Source: Acanthaster planci (Eukaryota > Echinodermata > Asteroidea > Valvatida > Acanthasteridae). Taken from it: a stretch of 64,000 bases of DNA. The notes below the pieces were generated by a model. It was not told the origin of the DNA, ran no database searches, and was given only the letters and a program-made list of their open reading frames with translations. The stretch spans positions 132,961 to 196,960 of the forward strand of contig NW_019091402.1 of NCBI RefSeq assembly GCF_001949145.1. The letters are read 5' to 3'. Numbering within the stretch: position 1 is the first letter of the stretch; the number at the start of each line of letters is the position of its first letter. The translations under genes and the position numbers were made by a program. This document shows positions 10,641 through 33,315 of the stretch, piece by piece.

Positions 10641-13600
10641 CAGCGGCTGTCAACCGTAAGCTTGCAAAATGACCGCAACCACTTGGTGGCACGCTGTATA
10701 TTGTGAACCGCTATGTTGTTTTCTTACACAATTCACTGCCAAGTTTGTCCCATCGTATTATTTTTTCGTTTACCAATCTATTAACCTAAATTTAAGTAGT
10801 TTCCGTACATTATGTCATTACTGGTGGTAGGCGTCCTTGTGTACTTCAATATCACTGCATTGCATTCTAAATTGTTCGAATTTTTAATGGCTGGAGAGTT
10901 CAAAACCAATAATTATTGAAGTGAATAAATGTTTACTAAGTTTAGTCACTGAAAGATTAGAACTGTATAGGTCGAAGGCAAGATTGTCCATTTTAGAATG
11001 ATAACATGTTCATGATGTTAATCTCAAAGAGCAATTTTGTTGGAAAATTACACCTATTAGTGTCACTTGATAAAATCCATCTACTATCCGAATATGTCCT
11101 TGCTATCATCAAGTAACACACATCCAGTCTAGCAACGAGCTTTAGCCATGGTATACATGGTATATCGAATTATGGTTACATTTGGCTAAACTTTATTAAG
11201 TGTTGTTCCATGAGATGTTTATAGATAAGTAAAGCAGATCCCTCAAGAATAATCTCAAGTTAAAAGTGAAATAAATATTTTGTCAAAGAACAATATGTGC
11301 ATCCTCACACAACTGCAATGGCGCACTGTAGATAAAAAAATTGACTTCTTGAATGAAAGTTAGTTCAGCTTATGTCTAAAATGACCAATTCAAAATGGCC
11401 AGACAGGCCAATGACCAACATTCGTCAAAAACGAGTGGAACATTCGTCAAATTTGACCAAAGTCAGTCATACTGACTACATATTTAGTCCTGTCTTGACT
11501 TAATAAGTCACCGAGACCCGACTGACCGATATTTTTAGTCATTTTGAGCACAAAATGAGTGACTTTTGTTTACAATGAGGCTAGCTGACACAACTGACTT
11601 CATGTTACCTCCCCTCCCCACGTAGCTCATGATTCTCAAGCCCCGCCCCTCCCCTCCACTCCGCAGAAGACTGAACCTGGGATGTATGACTATATCAGAG
11701 CTTTAGTAGTTAAGATGAATATCTAAACTGTATCTTTGACTTTCCAAATATTTTGAAATACAGGCAAATTTGGGGTGGGTCATACCCCCGGCCACAGCTA
11801 TCCCCTTGGAAAGAGCCTGCCATTACACGACTGAACAATATTCGAGTTTACCCCCAAACTTGTAAAGTGCTTCTACTCACTATCTAGGCAGACCAACGCT
11901 GTTGCCATGATTGTTTGAAAGCCCAAGTCGCAATGGTGGACTAAAGTCAGCCAGCTGTGTGAGGGTAACAATTCCCCGGTCCAAGTTGAAAGCGCAGTGC
12001 ATGCAGAGCACAAACGTAGGCTGTGTCTNGTTCCAAGAGCAGTTGGACGAATGCCGCTTGCATTGGATGTAGAATGTTGATGCTACATGAAAACAATCAG
12101 CCGCGCGGCAGCCAAATGCAATACAATGGAGACCAACGCAAACAATTCCAGCTTATGCCAGACACGTGTTTGCTGAATGCACCTTATCCAGATACAATGC
12201 CTACACCTAACCTTCCATTGAAGAAGTACCCCCTCTTCGGTAAAGAGGAGTGAGGCTGGCAGAGATCGTTCCCGTCTGCAACTGTCTAAGAGAGGCAAAA
12301 TTGAACCATTAAATTTTCATCATCTTCGCAGCATTTGGGGCCGCGTACATTTTTCAAAATAATGAAGACAATGTCTATCACAGCAATGATTTTTTTCAGT
12401 CGTACAACTTGTACTCTGAGTCTTGGGCCTGTACAGGAATATTTTTATATAGTTACCGAGTTAATCAAAATGTGCATGAACATGACCGTAGCCCCTTTCC
12501 TGAGGGGCATTATCAGCAGTCATCCAGCAAAAATAATTGTGGTGGAGGTTCTACCCAGGTTTTCTAAGATATTTCGAAGCACATCGGTGATTTTTATTTC
12601 CTTTTTGTGTCTCCTGGTTTTTGTCTTATAATTTCCGCTTTTCCGGTAGAGATAGAACCCCTGGCCTCCGGCGACGACCATGTGTGTTAGCATGTCATTT
12701 GTCAATATAAACACTAAATTAATTGCAGAATGGCCCAGTCCTCATCTGTGTCACAGGTATGATAAATTACCACCCCCTGAAATGTTTGATTTATGTCTTT
12801 CCACATCGCTAACTTGCCTTTTCCCCTTTTCACTGATATGCATGGATTTGGCCAATGAACACGCTGCTTTTGACCCCATCGGTCTCCAGGTTAGTATTCA
12901 ACCCATGGTTGGACATACACTGGAAACAGGAAGGACACATCGGTTGACATCTTTTTTTCCCCTTTTTGTTTAGTCATTCTTTCCTCTGTTATTACTATTT
13001 ATAACTTTTAACAATTACTGCATATTTCTGTGGTTGCATACTGATTGTTCTTCGGTCCCGTCCTCTGCCACAAGGGTCTTCCCCGAGCTTTCCGGTATTC
13101 CCTCAACCACAAATTATCAAATACCTATAATCCCTGGCTGCACTTGACAGTCATGTGGATTGCTTGTTATAGCGACCGTCCTTCATCAACGGCGTCCGGG
13201 AGCCGGTATGTATACTTTTTCTTTTTACTCAGAGGTCTCATTGTTTCACTCAACTGAATGTGATGACGAAACTCAGTAATCCTATAGTTATTTTCCTTGA
13301 TGGGTTTTACTAATTTCTTTCAGTGATTCAAACTATTGTTTTTACAGGAAAGAAATATCTGTTAGTTTCCTTGTCCCTTCCAGAACAAAACGCCTCCGCA
13401 ACCAAATTTCCGTATTCTCTAACCCTCTTACCAATTATTGACCCCCTAAACTCAGGGTCACATTTAAAACACAAACTAACTCCTGTCAGTATCCTTCAAT
13501 GGCTGAAATGCCCATTTTAAAAACAGAAACAGGCGAATAAATCCATGTGCCGTAAAAAGACTTTGGTGCAGCGCAATGACACGGTTTTCCGTTGAAAGAA

Positions 13601-15669
13601 CTGCTGTCGACATTGTTGACATTGCGTGAACTGCAATCAAACGTTATCGGGTAGTTTTCTGTTAGTGTCCCTGATCTGTGCCCCATCTGATTCCCTTTTT
13701 TTCTACGTGAAGCCATGCACCGGTTCATCGGGGGGGGGGGGCTTAACTACCTCTCCCTGGTTTTCATTCTCTCCCTTCTTTTTCTGACAATACAAAGATA
13801 CAAGGCTACAGCCTAAACAAGGGTCTGTTTTTTTGTCACAGTCGTGTTTTTCCTACAGGTAATTGCTAAAACTACATGTACATATGGCTGGTCGTCGAAA
13901 CTAACTTATAATTTTAATTCATGACGTGTTAAAAATGTCACGCAGAACACCAGTTACACAAACTATAAAATGCTAAATTAAAGTACAATCCTATTTTTAA
14001 AAATGGGACAGATGTCCATTTTGAAAAAAAAAATGGAGACACATCGAAAACCAATCACAAGGGTATATTTCTGCAAACTTTAAATTTGGCCGTTCATACA
14101 CGTTGTAGGCAAATTGAGAGTGGTCTACACTAGCTCTAACATACCCATATATCTCAGTTCTCTGTGAGGAACCAGGGACCGGGGGGGACTCCGGTCCAAG
14201 CTACCCCCACCCGACGACATCTGATGTTTTTAATAACGAAAAGGGAGGTCTCTCAGCTTCCATAGAAAAACCTAAGAAACAGAGTAGAGTCTTCTCTGAT
14301 ATGCATCACAGCAATGATGCCTGAGTTGTCGGGCAAAGCATGGACAACTTCAAACGTTTGTTTAAAGTGCACCTTTCAAAGCGCCTTACTCTAAGGGATA
14401 TAACCCAATTCAAATACAGAGAAGTGGTATGCAAGGCGGCACAGAAAGATTGCGTAAGAAAAATCATCAGTAGGACCTCTTATAGTTTGCACTGACTTTT
14501 GACATGAATTACAGGAAAAGTTGTCCCACGTTATTCTCGGATACAGCGCACCCTGCAGGCTCGGTTGGTTTCCGGCGTGAAAGAGTTGATAGGAAGTCAG
14601 ACAAGAATGAACCGGAAGTGGGGGGTGGATGTGTTGGTCTATCAGACAGACACATACCAGATGGTATACTTATATTTTGGCAAAACAAACATTCATCCAC
14701 CGGACGCTCTACCGCATGTACTTCGAACTCTTCAACTTCAAAGACATCGAATTATACACACTGTTGCCCCAGTATGGCTTTAACAAAACTCTTGGGAGAC
14801 TAAGTTCCTGTTTCCATTCTTGACGATTGCCGACAACACGCAAGATGTCGAGGAAAAGATGGTGTTTGACGCCAGTCGACACTAAAACTGAAAGTCATAT
14901 GTCCGAAATTCCGAAACTTGCAGCAAGAAGTGCTTCTTTTAGATCGTCAAACCTTTTTAAATCTCAACTTTTCAGTTCGATTTAGGCGTATTTCATTTAT
15001 AGTCAGCTATTTTGTTGACAAACGAAACATTATTTCTGAGTCGTTAGGCAAAATAGTACATGGCACTGAGGGGAGAGCTAGAGAGGTATGAACAGTGCCA
15101 GCATACATAATTTTGTGTGGGAGCACTTCGAAAGCTCACACACAGACACTAAATTAAACATGATTCAATTTGCTGATTGTGAACTTGGCTGTACAATTTC
15201 CGTTGGGACAGTTTGTTCTAGAACCCTGGCTCCGAAGCTGAATCACGCAGGCAGTGGGCACTTCACTGGTCTTTAATGGTCTCTTTCACATGTTTCTGGG
15301 CCGTGCCATCACAATTAATCCCTGTCGAGGAATGTGATGAAGATTGTTTTTGCACATCAACTACCGAGAATATCCATCTGCTGTTAATTCTCCGGTGGTG
15401 CCTAAAGGTGTCTATCAGAGCAGTTATCCCCCACATCATACCCAGCAGTGGTAGAAAGCTGGTATGATTTTGTATTGTTAAAAACTCTTAAAATAAATAA
15501 CTCGAAAGAATTTTGCATATCGATAGAATATCTGGAGTCGAAGGACAAAAACAATTTTTAGCGCCCTCGCCCGCTTCCCTTTTAGCGGCAAAACAGTAAA
15601 TACATGAAAAATAGAATTGTTGGAAGTCGGAACTTGTAAGTCATTAGACTCTGTCAGTCACTCTCCACA

Positions 15670-15727
15670 TTAACACTAACACTCCTCAATCCTTCACCTG
15701 TTGGAGGATTGAGGAGTGTTAGGGTTA
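15670..15727. repeat. Strong short hairpin
   Basis: The arm TAACACTCCTCAATCCT (within 15670-15695) pairs with AGGATTGAGGAGTGTTA (within 15704-15727), with a stem of about 24 base pairs and a loop of under 10 bases. One arm ends in TTAGGGTTA. It may be a tiny foldback element or a transcribed hairpin; nothing else identifies it. Confidence 0.65.
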
Positions 15728-15774
15728 AGGCGGTCGACTACATTAGGCCTACTTAGCTACAGCTCCATTGGGCA

Positions 15775-16130
15775 CACTTGCCCAAGCAAACGTGGCGGTG
15801 TAAACAAGCATATCTGCCGCGAGTTGAAGTGCACCCTCATCGGCAAAGAAGAGACAGGCTGGTAGGAAGTTTTTCCATTGGGCTCGTGCACACACTGAGC
15901 GAACACGCAAAAACCATACATCTCAACAGAAATTGGTCGCGCGTACTCAGTGTGTCCTGCACGCACACGCAGTTAGTTTCTACCAAAGGACCATTTTGGC
16001 TTTGTAAAAATAGGCTCTCTCTTGTCTGTGCTGGGAGTGGATACCATTGAGCCCCACCTCAGTTTTTTCTGACCGGTCGCAGCCGTGATTTATGTCCGAA
16101 AAGCATGCTCTCAAATCAAACATGCGTGCA
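15775..16130. repeat. Interspersed repeat, copy 1 (family with 30145-30420)
   Basis: It shares the blocks AGTTGAAGTGCA, GACAGGCT and a following GGTTTTCC/GTTTTTCC stretch, in order and spacing, with 30145-30420. Both copies give similar minus-strand translations (a GKTS..PV....HFN pattern). This suggests an ancestral coding element, now broken in both places. Confidence 0.5.
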
Positions 16131-19100
16131 TGCGCGTATGTTGCGTGCAGCTGGAGTACGTAGTGTGGCATTGATGAGCACGTTGTGAGCGCCACGTGCG
16201 TAGTGGGTGGGGCTTGCTGGATGGGTCAATTAAAACCTGAGAAATTATGCTCGATTCTGAGTCGGTGCTTTTTCCATCTCTGTCTGCCTAAGTGTCCGAG
16301 ATTAGACCTCCTCATGACGGTATTGTGTACGTAAAGCACGTTTTAGCTGTTTAGGCATATTCGTTGAATTAGGTATTATTTTGTTCTCTTAATGGCTATT
16401 ACGTAATATGAGACGTTTTCCCCAATACGCGAACAGAAAACGTTTGCGATCCTTTCATTTGTGCTAGTGTCATATACAGACTGCAAGTATATTTGCAAGT
16501 ATATTGGCCACTGGACTGCAGCGAAAATACAACTTGTTTTCCTCTTTGATTAATACATCGGAAGTCATTACGGCTGAGACCACATGCAGTCCTCATTCGA
16601 CCTACCTATTTCAAACTGGTAGGCCAGAGTAAATATTGTAATTAACTAGAGACTGGCCTGGCATTGGGTCCATAAAACAAGTTTTTACTCGAGGAATGAA
16701 ACGGGATATTCACAACACGAGACGGGGAAACCTCAAGTTTTGTGCGGACTGACAGCTATCAGGGTTAAGGACACTTTTGAACTAAGAGACAAAAAACATT
16801 AAATTTTGCATTGCCCAATTACACAACGTCAATGAACCTGGTGGTGGAATGGGGGTTAATATGGTTTTGAGGTTAAAATTTAACCTGTCTCCGAGTACCA
16901 CCTTTTTAGTATAAAGAACTTATTAAAAGCTAAAAAAAAATGGTGTAATTCGGTTTCAGAAAGACATGTCGTTTAGGTTATTTAACCTTTTGTGAATATA
17001 TAATAAAAAGCCTGCTGCAAAATTACAAAACACCGAGAAAAAAATTCTACACTCCAACTGGTATTTCCATCTTGAACTGAACTTTCCACTCAAGCATTTA
17101 ATCACCTCTCTGGTAAGTGTGATTTCTGTAATGACGTCATCACTTGGCACGTGACGCCCGAAAGTTGAATTTTGCAGGCATATTATGTACGACTGGAATG
17201 AAAGTTCGCCATAAGACAAAACAAGATTGGTGAAAAGCGACCGTCTGTATCATGGTTAGTAAATGTCTAGTGTTTTTAAAACGTTCAATGAGCCAGTTCG
17301 ATGTGTCAACAACACATGCTAAGTACAGGGCAGTTCAGAAACAGCTACGCAAGCGGACGATAGTCTATCCTATCAGCGTAGCCAAATGCTGACTCATGCG
17401 CGCACTTTCCTCACGAGAGCCTTTGTTTGTTTAAATTTGTTGATGCCGAATTGGCTCATTAAAGGAGCATGCTTCATTACTTAGGCACCATTCAAGGTTC
17501 TTTATATTGTAAAGTACTATACCGATTCAGCTGATACGTTCCACGCACCAAGACAGGAGCGTGTCATAGATGGAAACACTTGTGATGTTAAAGTGACGTC
17601 ACGAGGATGCATCGGGGTCAAGTTGCGCCACATTAAGCGTTGCATAATCTTAAGCTTTGTATCTTCTGAAGTACACGGCGGATTTGAACCTAGGTCTAGG
17701 AACGTGTCATACTTAAAACATAGATAATTGCTACAATCCCTGTTAAAATAAAGTTGCAACTTTCAGACGTGTTTTCACTCAAAACGTTATAACTTAACTT
17801 TGTTTCATTAAGAAGATTCATACAATGTAGTGACTCAACGGTCACCAGAAGTCGCCGAGTGACTTAACAGCAAAAACAACTTGCATTTGTCCATCACACA
17901 ATCAGTTTCTTGTCCTAAAAATTGTAACTGTAGCCCTGTAGATGAAATCTTTTTAAAATATTTATTGCTGATGAAGCGGTTGAAACGCAGGAACAGATGC
18001 AGATGATCGACAGACACATCAGCTGAGTTCGGCTAAATTGGAGACACTCTGTAGGCCTACTCTGAACTCATTTATTATCTTCAAAAACCGATTGTGGCTA
18101 TGTCTGGATATTTATGACACAAAAGAAAAGTCAGGACCAAAAGGGTAGTCAGCTTTTCACAGAAGATGATGACACATAAGGGAGGCGTAACTTTCTTGAC
18201 ATCACTTCATGGAATTTGGAGTGTGAGGCGAGTTTAATTGTAAGTATCGATCTTTTCCATGCCACATGTACCTGGTTACAGACTGCAAACACATGCTGAT
18301 TCACACCAAAGAAGTCATGGAAGCCAGGTTACTTGGAATGTAAGTTTAGGGAATGACGCGTGTTCAGGGAAAACCTGGAATTCTGGTGGGTTGTTCATGT
18401 GGGACACGGTCATTGCATTTGTCAAATTTCTTCCTTACATTGCTGGAGACAATGCTTTTACCAAAAACCAAGGAAACAGGAAAAACAACAACTGTAAGAT
18501 ATTCATGATTCAAAGCTAAATTCTTGTCATTTTTTTCTCTTTATGTAGTTGAAGCTATTTTCGTCTGTCTGTTTTCCAGACCTGGAGGAAGTACGGGTAA
18601 CGGATGTGATGGAAGCATTCCATGTCCATTCAGCTGGACTGCCATCAGGAACATGGTGCGTCGTGACGGTGATGTTATGTGGCTTCAGACATGCATTTAT
18701 AAGCGCGGTAATTGAAACTTGTCGTCTTTGAGCTGGCTGCTGCGAAACAGGTATGCTCAGTTAAATTATTGCTTCATTGCTTACTTATGCATGTACAATG
18801 TAGTTAATTCTCTCTGGACTGGCAACTAAGTACATTGTATGTTCAACCAATGAAGTTTGATAGAGACTTTTGCATTTAACCGAAAAGTTCTTGCCGATAA
18901 GCTACAAGGCGTAAACAAAAGTATAGGGCACCATTGCTCTTGTGTATGGCTCAAGCTGTGCTCCATAATCCAACCTCAAACCCGCTGATGTTTTCTCATG
19001 GACCACAGTTATCTTATAATAACGTATGTTTTACCTCAAACAGCTGCAGGTGTACATTTTAAAGAAGCCATCTCATTTTCATTGCCAAAAATCCAACAGT

Positions 19101-19219
19101 AAAGAACTGCACCGCATTAACATAAGTGTACTCACTCAAAATGCCTTTAGGTCTTCAGCCATGGAATTTCCGATTTCTTAACAGTGATTTTTTTTGCAAC
19201 AGACTCTTGTAGATCAGTT

Positions 19220-28766
<9,547 letters not shown>

Positions 28767-29597
28767 ACGAGAAAGTCTGACACATGAAGTGCGAACACAT
28801 CTCACCAAACATAATGAAAATTGAAACACGAATGACATAACTGACTCAAAAGTGAGATAACACTTGGCTCTTGGAAAGACAATGGAACTGATGCTAGATA
28901 AATACTAACCATTGAAAGATCAATCCATTAATACGGTGTCAGTCATTTTCACTAACCATTAAGGCCAGTGATATATTGAAAAAGAACGTCTAAAACGCCT
29001 GGCCCTCTGCAGACTTACAAAATTGTAGTAAGATGTAGGTCAACATCATAGGCCTATCAAGATTACAAACCATATTGGTATAGCACACAATTATAGTCTG
29101 CATGTTACGGTATATGCCTTTGCATAATTGCTTTAATTTAACAAACGTAATTAGATAATTACACGCGTGGTATAAACTAAGTGTATCAGTTATACTGTTC
29201 AATACATTGTGAATGTATGTCCCACTGGTGAGACATTCTAAAAGATGTTTCAATGTAAGATTCATGGTATGCTAACATAACATGTGAAGTTTTCCATATT
29301 GGTATTAATTGGTTAAATTCAGCTGCTCTTCTCAACCCAACCCTTAAATCTTTTCCTAGAGTGGGGGAACAACAGTGTATTTCACCCGCAAGAAAAAAGT
29401 TCTTACTAAAAGCTATGCCTAAACGTAATAATTCAGTCCCAATGAATGGCTTACTCTCACAGATACATGTATAGCCTATTATCTAAATATGGCATGCATG
29501 TAGTACATTCTACGGAGTCGTCCACTTGTATCTAACGGTACCTCTTAACACTCAGCCCCCTTTCTATTGCATAAAATTGACATTTATTACCGCACTA

Positions 29598-29785
29598 GCT
29601 TTTGTAACGGTGTATCATAATGGACATTCTATATAGATTTTTGTCACATTGTAAGGTGTATTCTAGTTGACAATAATAGGAAATTATCAGCCCTTGTAAC
29701 GATAAACTATATTGGACATTAAATGTCCTTTCTGCGCTTTGTAACGGAGTATAAGAATTGATGTTACTTGCCAAGATGGCCTTTT
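29598..29785. repeat. Degenerate tandem repeat, period about 47 bases, four units
   Basis: TTGTAACGG-type starts recur at 29601, 29649 (TTGTAAGG), 29694 and 29742, spaced 48, 45 and 48 bases. Each is followed by a TAT...TTGGACA/TTGACAA-like stretch. The units are diverged, so the array is old. Confidence 0.5.
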
Positions 29786-30144
29786 TAAAGATCAACTCAA
29801 AAGGTTTCTAACTGTTATGGTTATGAAATGTTTTTGTGTTCTATGTTGACATAAATTACACACTTATCATAATGTCATTATGTGTCTCTATGCAAAAGAT
29901 GACTTATCTTTTGAGAAATTTTGGAACATTTTTGAAAAGAAGCTTACAATGTGACCGATGGCGTCGCTTTTTAGAATCTGTAACATTATCAGGTATTGCG
30001 AAAGAAAAGAAACAGCTTCCAGTGACACAAGAGACGGGCTCCGTCGACGCTACAATTTTAGCGTGATCAGAGTTCTATGGAGAGAATAGCTTCGGCGCCT
30101 TTCATTATATGAGCAGTCAAATATACGGCTATTGTATACCAACT

Positions 30145-30420
30145 GTCCGTGTGCACTGGCGCATATACACCGCCAGTTTGTTTCAAACAATCTGCCCTAA
30201 GTTGAAGTGCAGCCTCCCCGGCGAAAGAACGACAGGCTCGTGAGAGGTTTTCCAACCGGCTTCCTGCACACGTTCGGCGCACATACGATCATTTTTCACT
30301 GCAGCATAAATTCGTTGCCCGTATTCAGCTAGCCTCTCGTCAAGGCCTTCGCGGCTGTGTTTATGTGTAACTGCAAAGCAGCTGGACCGGAGACAACATG
30401 CACGAGTGTTCCCACTCGGA
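30145..30420. repeat. Interspersed repeat, copy 2 (family with 15775-16130)
   Basis: It shares AGTTGAAGTGCAGCCTC, the GACAGGCT block and the spacing to the next purine-rich block with the copy at about 15.8 kb. On the minus strand both give related but broken translations. Confidence 0.5.
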
Positions 30421-31559
30421 GCGGATAGTACCACTCATATCACCCATAACTCTCTCTATACAGGGCGTGATGCATGTGACGTCAATTACGGCCGGCATTT
30501 CTGATGTGCATGCTCGCTCACTAAAGGCCCGTCGTGGCTTTCTGTACAATGAATGTACATGAACATAATCTGCATCTGTTTTGCGCCCGGCTCCTTTCTA
30601 GTCTTCGCAAAACTGCTTTCCGATCCAGAGTTGCTTTCACCAGAATAGAGTGCATGCATACAGCGCCGTCCTGTACGCACTCTCCACGATAATTGGTTAC
30701 AGAACTCAATATCAATTTCTTGAAAATAAACCATATAACACCACCTTCTTAAACAAATTCAACGCTAGCCTTGCAAACGTTCAAAGTCCTTATAACCTAT
30801 ATAATTGTCATCAACAAGTACGAACCGATGAATTGGCAAAAGCAGCTTCGTTTGAACAGACTCCTATTCAATGTAAAGGGTCCATCGAAACTGAAGATTC
30901 TGTGGCCTAATTGTATACTTCTAAACTTTTAAAGATCGGAATCATTCACTGAGAAGTAGTCCTATTAGTTTTAGTTTTGAAGAGGCATTAATTAGGATTA
31001 ACTAAATAACATGTAAATGACAAGCTTTTGTTAACGAGAAAAGATGAATAAGACCGGTCTTTCGAAGTCTCTACCGTCAAGCGTGCTAAACGCGCCTGGT
31101 TGTCACGGGAGGCATGTGCAGGTCCAGTTGAATAACAAAAGAGAAAAATATACAATGTAAATGTAATTGAAACATACAATAAGAGCAGCCTCTGTTATGT
31201 TTAGTGCATTGCGTAGAGAATACGTCCAGGTTCATGACGTACCAGTCGCCAAGACAAGCGTCGGTTGCTTATCAAAATGTGTTTCCGCATTCGGTCGTGA
31301 CCTTTTTTAGTAAAACAGGAGCAACAGAACAACGGCTGGGTGAGAGTCAACGACTAGAAAACAGTGTTTGCAGGCAAAGAAAGGGATAGGCATGATGTGT
31401 ATGCTGGGGAATGGCACAGAGCCAGCACACCCAAGGACCTGTGCTTAATAATTTATGCAAGGGTCAGCCCTAGTCCCCAGCCTTTCATAAATTGACGCCC
31501 TCATAAATCCTCACAAATTTATATATTCACGTACCCTGTGGCATTAACGAAGTGTCGTT

Positions 31560-31794
31560 CCACTGTGATTTCAACAGAATTATTTTCATTGAACTTCCTC
31601 TTCAACAAGATGGTTTTGAAAGGCTTCTTCCTGATTACCATTTAACTGCAAACATAGAAGGAAGTAATTCTGCCTTGGTCACACGATCCAAACCACAACT
31701 ATGACCTTAAGTGCGCATGTGAAAGGCGCATCTGCAGGCGTGTCTGCACGGATAGAGGCATCTGCAATTTTCACTGGACAGGACAGAAAGCAAG
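31560..31794 (+). promoter_or_regulatory. Probable promoter and first non-coding exon of receptor A
   Basis: This stretch is conserved with 40255-40486 upstream of receptor B. Both end in GCAAG before a GTACGT donor and lie 1.2-1.5 kb ahead of the signal-peptide exon. Conservation of sequence and donor, with no open frame, suggests a 5' UTR exon with its promoter. The exact start is not visible. Confidence 0.45.
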
Positions 31795-32920
31795 GTACGT
31801 TTTAATGCTGAAGCCAGTTTGATTTTCCAAGCTGGATCATTCTCAAAATTTGGAGTCCAATTTTTGCCTCTCCCTGTTATATCTAGTGATGATTTTTGAA
31901 GTTAAGAAAGCATTCTCTAATTTCTCAGAGCAATTAGGTTAAACCGATTACCTGCAAAACAAATTTTAAAACCGATTTTAGTGATATATTTTATCGATAT
32001 ATTCCTTGTAAAATTACAAAAGGTCAGATTTAACATGGACAGTAAAATGATGCATGTCGGGCGCTAAATGTGTAGAATGACCCAACCTGGAATTTTCCAG
32101 TAGACTCGCTTCACTAATTGTTTCAGCGTTGAATATAATTTCAACGTATTTCTGTGTCCTACCTGGTAGCAACGGCGTATCCAGCTTTTGGTGTGGGGGG
32201 GGGGCAAATTCAAACGCAAATGCGGCTTTTGGCTCATTCAACATGATGTTGCGGGAGAAAAAAAAAATGTTGCCTTACTCGCAGTCTCAATATCCTTGCT
32301 TTTATTTCATGGTATTGTTTTCTTAGTTTAGTCAACAAGTGCGCAGTAAAGGTGGAAATAGAGTAAAACTAAAATTGAAAACTAAAAAAGATACAAATTG
32401 AAATACAAATGTTTTAGGGTAAAACAACAAACCACTTAAGATAAAATGTACATTGTGGACAATTTTCTTTGTGTTAAAAGATCATTCAATACCAAGTTCT
32501 TAAAATAAATGAAGAGATGGGAACGATCTTCTGTTAAGATTTGAAGTGTTCCATACGGACAAACCTTGCTGATAACAGTTTGATTTGAACTCGGGGATCA
32601 TTAGTAATTCAAATGCTGACCTTCTTGTTCCACGGCCGTCGATATCTGAGACTTTTGCAGTGTTTTCGGTTAGGTACCGTATCTAAGAACAAGATTATTT
32701 ACACGCTTATACATGAAAACCGCTTTAAGGTAAAGGAATCGTTTCTGCAAGGGGAGCTCTCGTAATTCACCAAACAGTTCAGTTTCCGATTAGTCATTGC
32801 TAAAATTATTCTAGCAGCATATTCTGCAATTGACGAATTTATCAGTGTATTTTTGAAGATAGATTTGAGAGCAGATTTGACAACTGTAATCAAAATGAGG
32901 TAAAATAAAAGTGTTAAACA

Positions 32921-33060
32921 CGGGCGTTTCACGATAGTGCGCCTACAAGAGTTTGCAACGCGTTGGCCAATCACAACACGCGAAATCTGTAGACCCAATG
33001 CGCGTTTGGAAGTGGTCGACAAATTTCGTGCGTTGTGACTTGCCAACGAATATTTGCTGA
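32921..33060. repeat. Foldback MITE, copy 2 (family A), right end missing
   Basis: It matches the left half and centre of the element at 3001-3171 (GTTTCACGATAGTGCGCCTA, then GTTGGCCAATCACAA), but the right terminal repeat is incomplete. It lies in the first intron of receptor A. Confidence 0.6.
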
Positions 33061-33315
33061 AAGTCAAATGAATTGGTCCCAGAAAACTAATTCAAGAAAT
33101 AAAAGTTTAACAAATGTAGTCTGTTCCAATCCATTTCCTAGGCCCTAAGAGGTCTAGGCCTATTTGTTTTTCAAATATTTCACTTTTGCTACAATGAGCT
33201 TTTAGCACTGACCCGACTTGTAGCAATGCAGACATGGTGCCATCTGACTTACTGTCGCGGGATTTATTTCAGGGGAAATTCTGAAGAAGTCAAGGAATGA
33301 ATTAAGAGAGGGGCC

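Larger units (their letters stand above)
9877..19202. other. Intergenic region without a supported gene
   Basis: About 9.3 kb between the TPR gene and the first recognised exon of the kinase receptor. All open frames are short, change frame repeatedly and lack paired splice sites. The region holds interspersed repeat copies (about 10470-10640 and 15775-16130), a strong hairpin (15670-15727), a run of G at about 13730-13740 and the only N in the window (12030). The promoter and any 5' UTR exon of the kinase receptor must lie here, but I cannot place them. Confidence 0.5.
28767..31560. other. Intergenic region between the kinase receptor and receptor A
   Basis: About 2.8 kb with the 3' UTR of the kinase gene, a degenerate tandem repeat, and an interspersed repeat copy. 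I see no canonical AATAAA soon after the stop. The last 600 bases match the region upstream of receptor B and belong to the duplicated unit. Confidence 0.5.

Noticed and set aside
14504-14823. Three overlapping open frames on the + strand that look faintly like a broken transposase
   Set aside because: The frame changes within 150 bases, no catalytic motif is visible, and no frame has splice context. Too weak to call.
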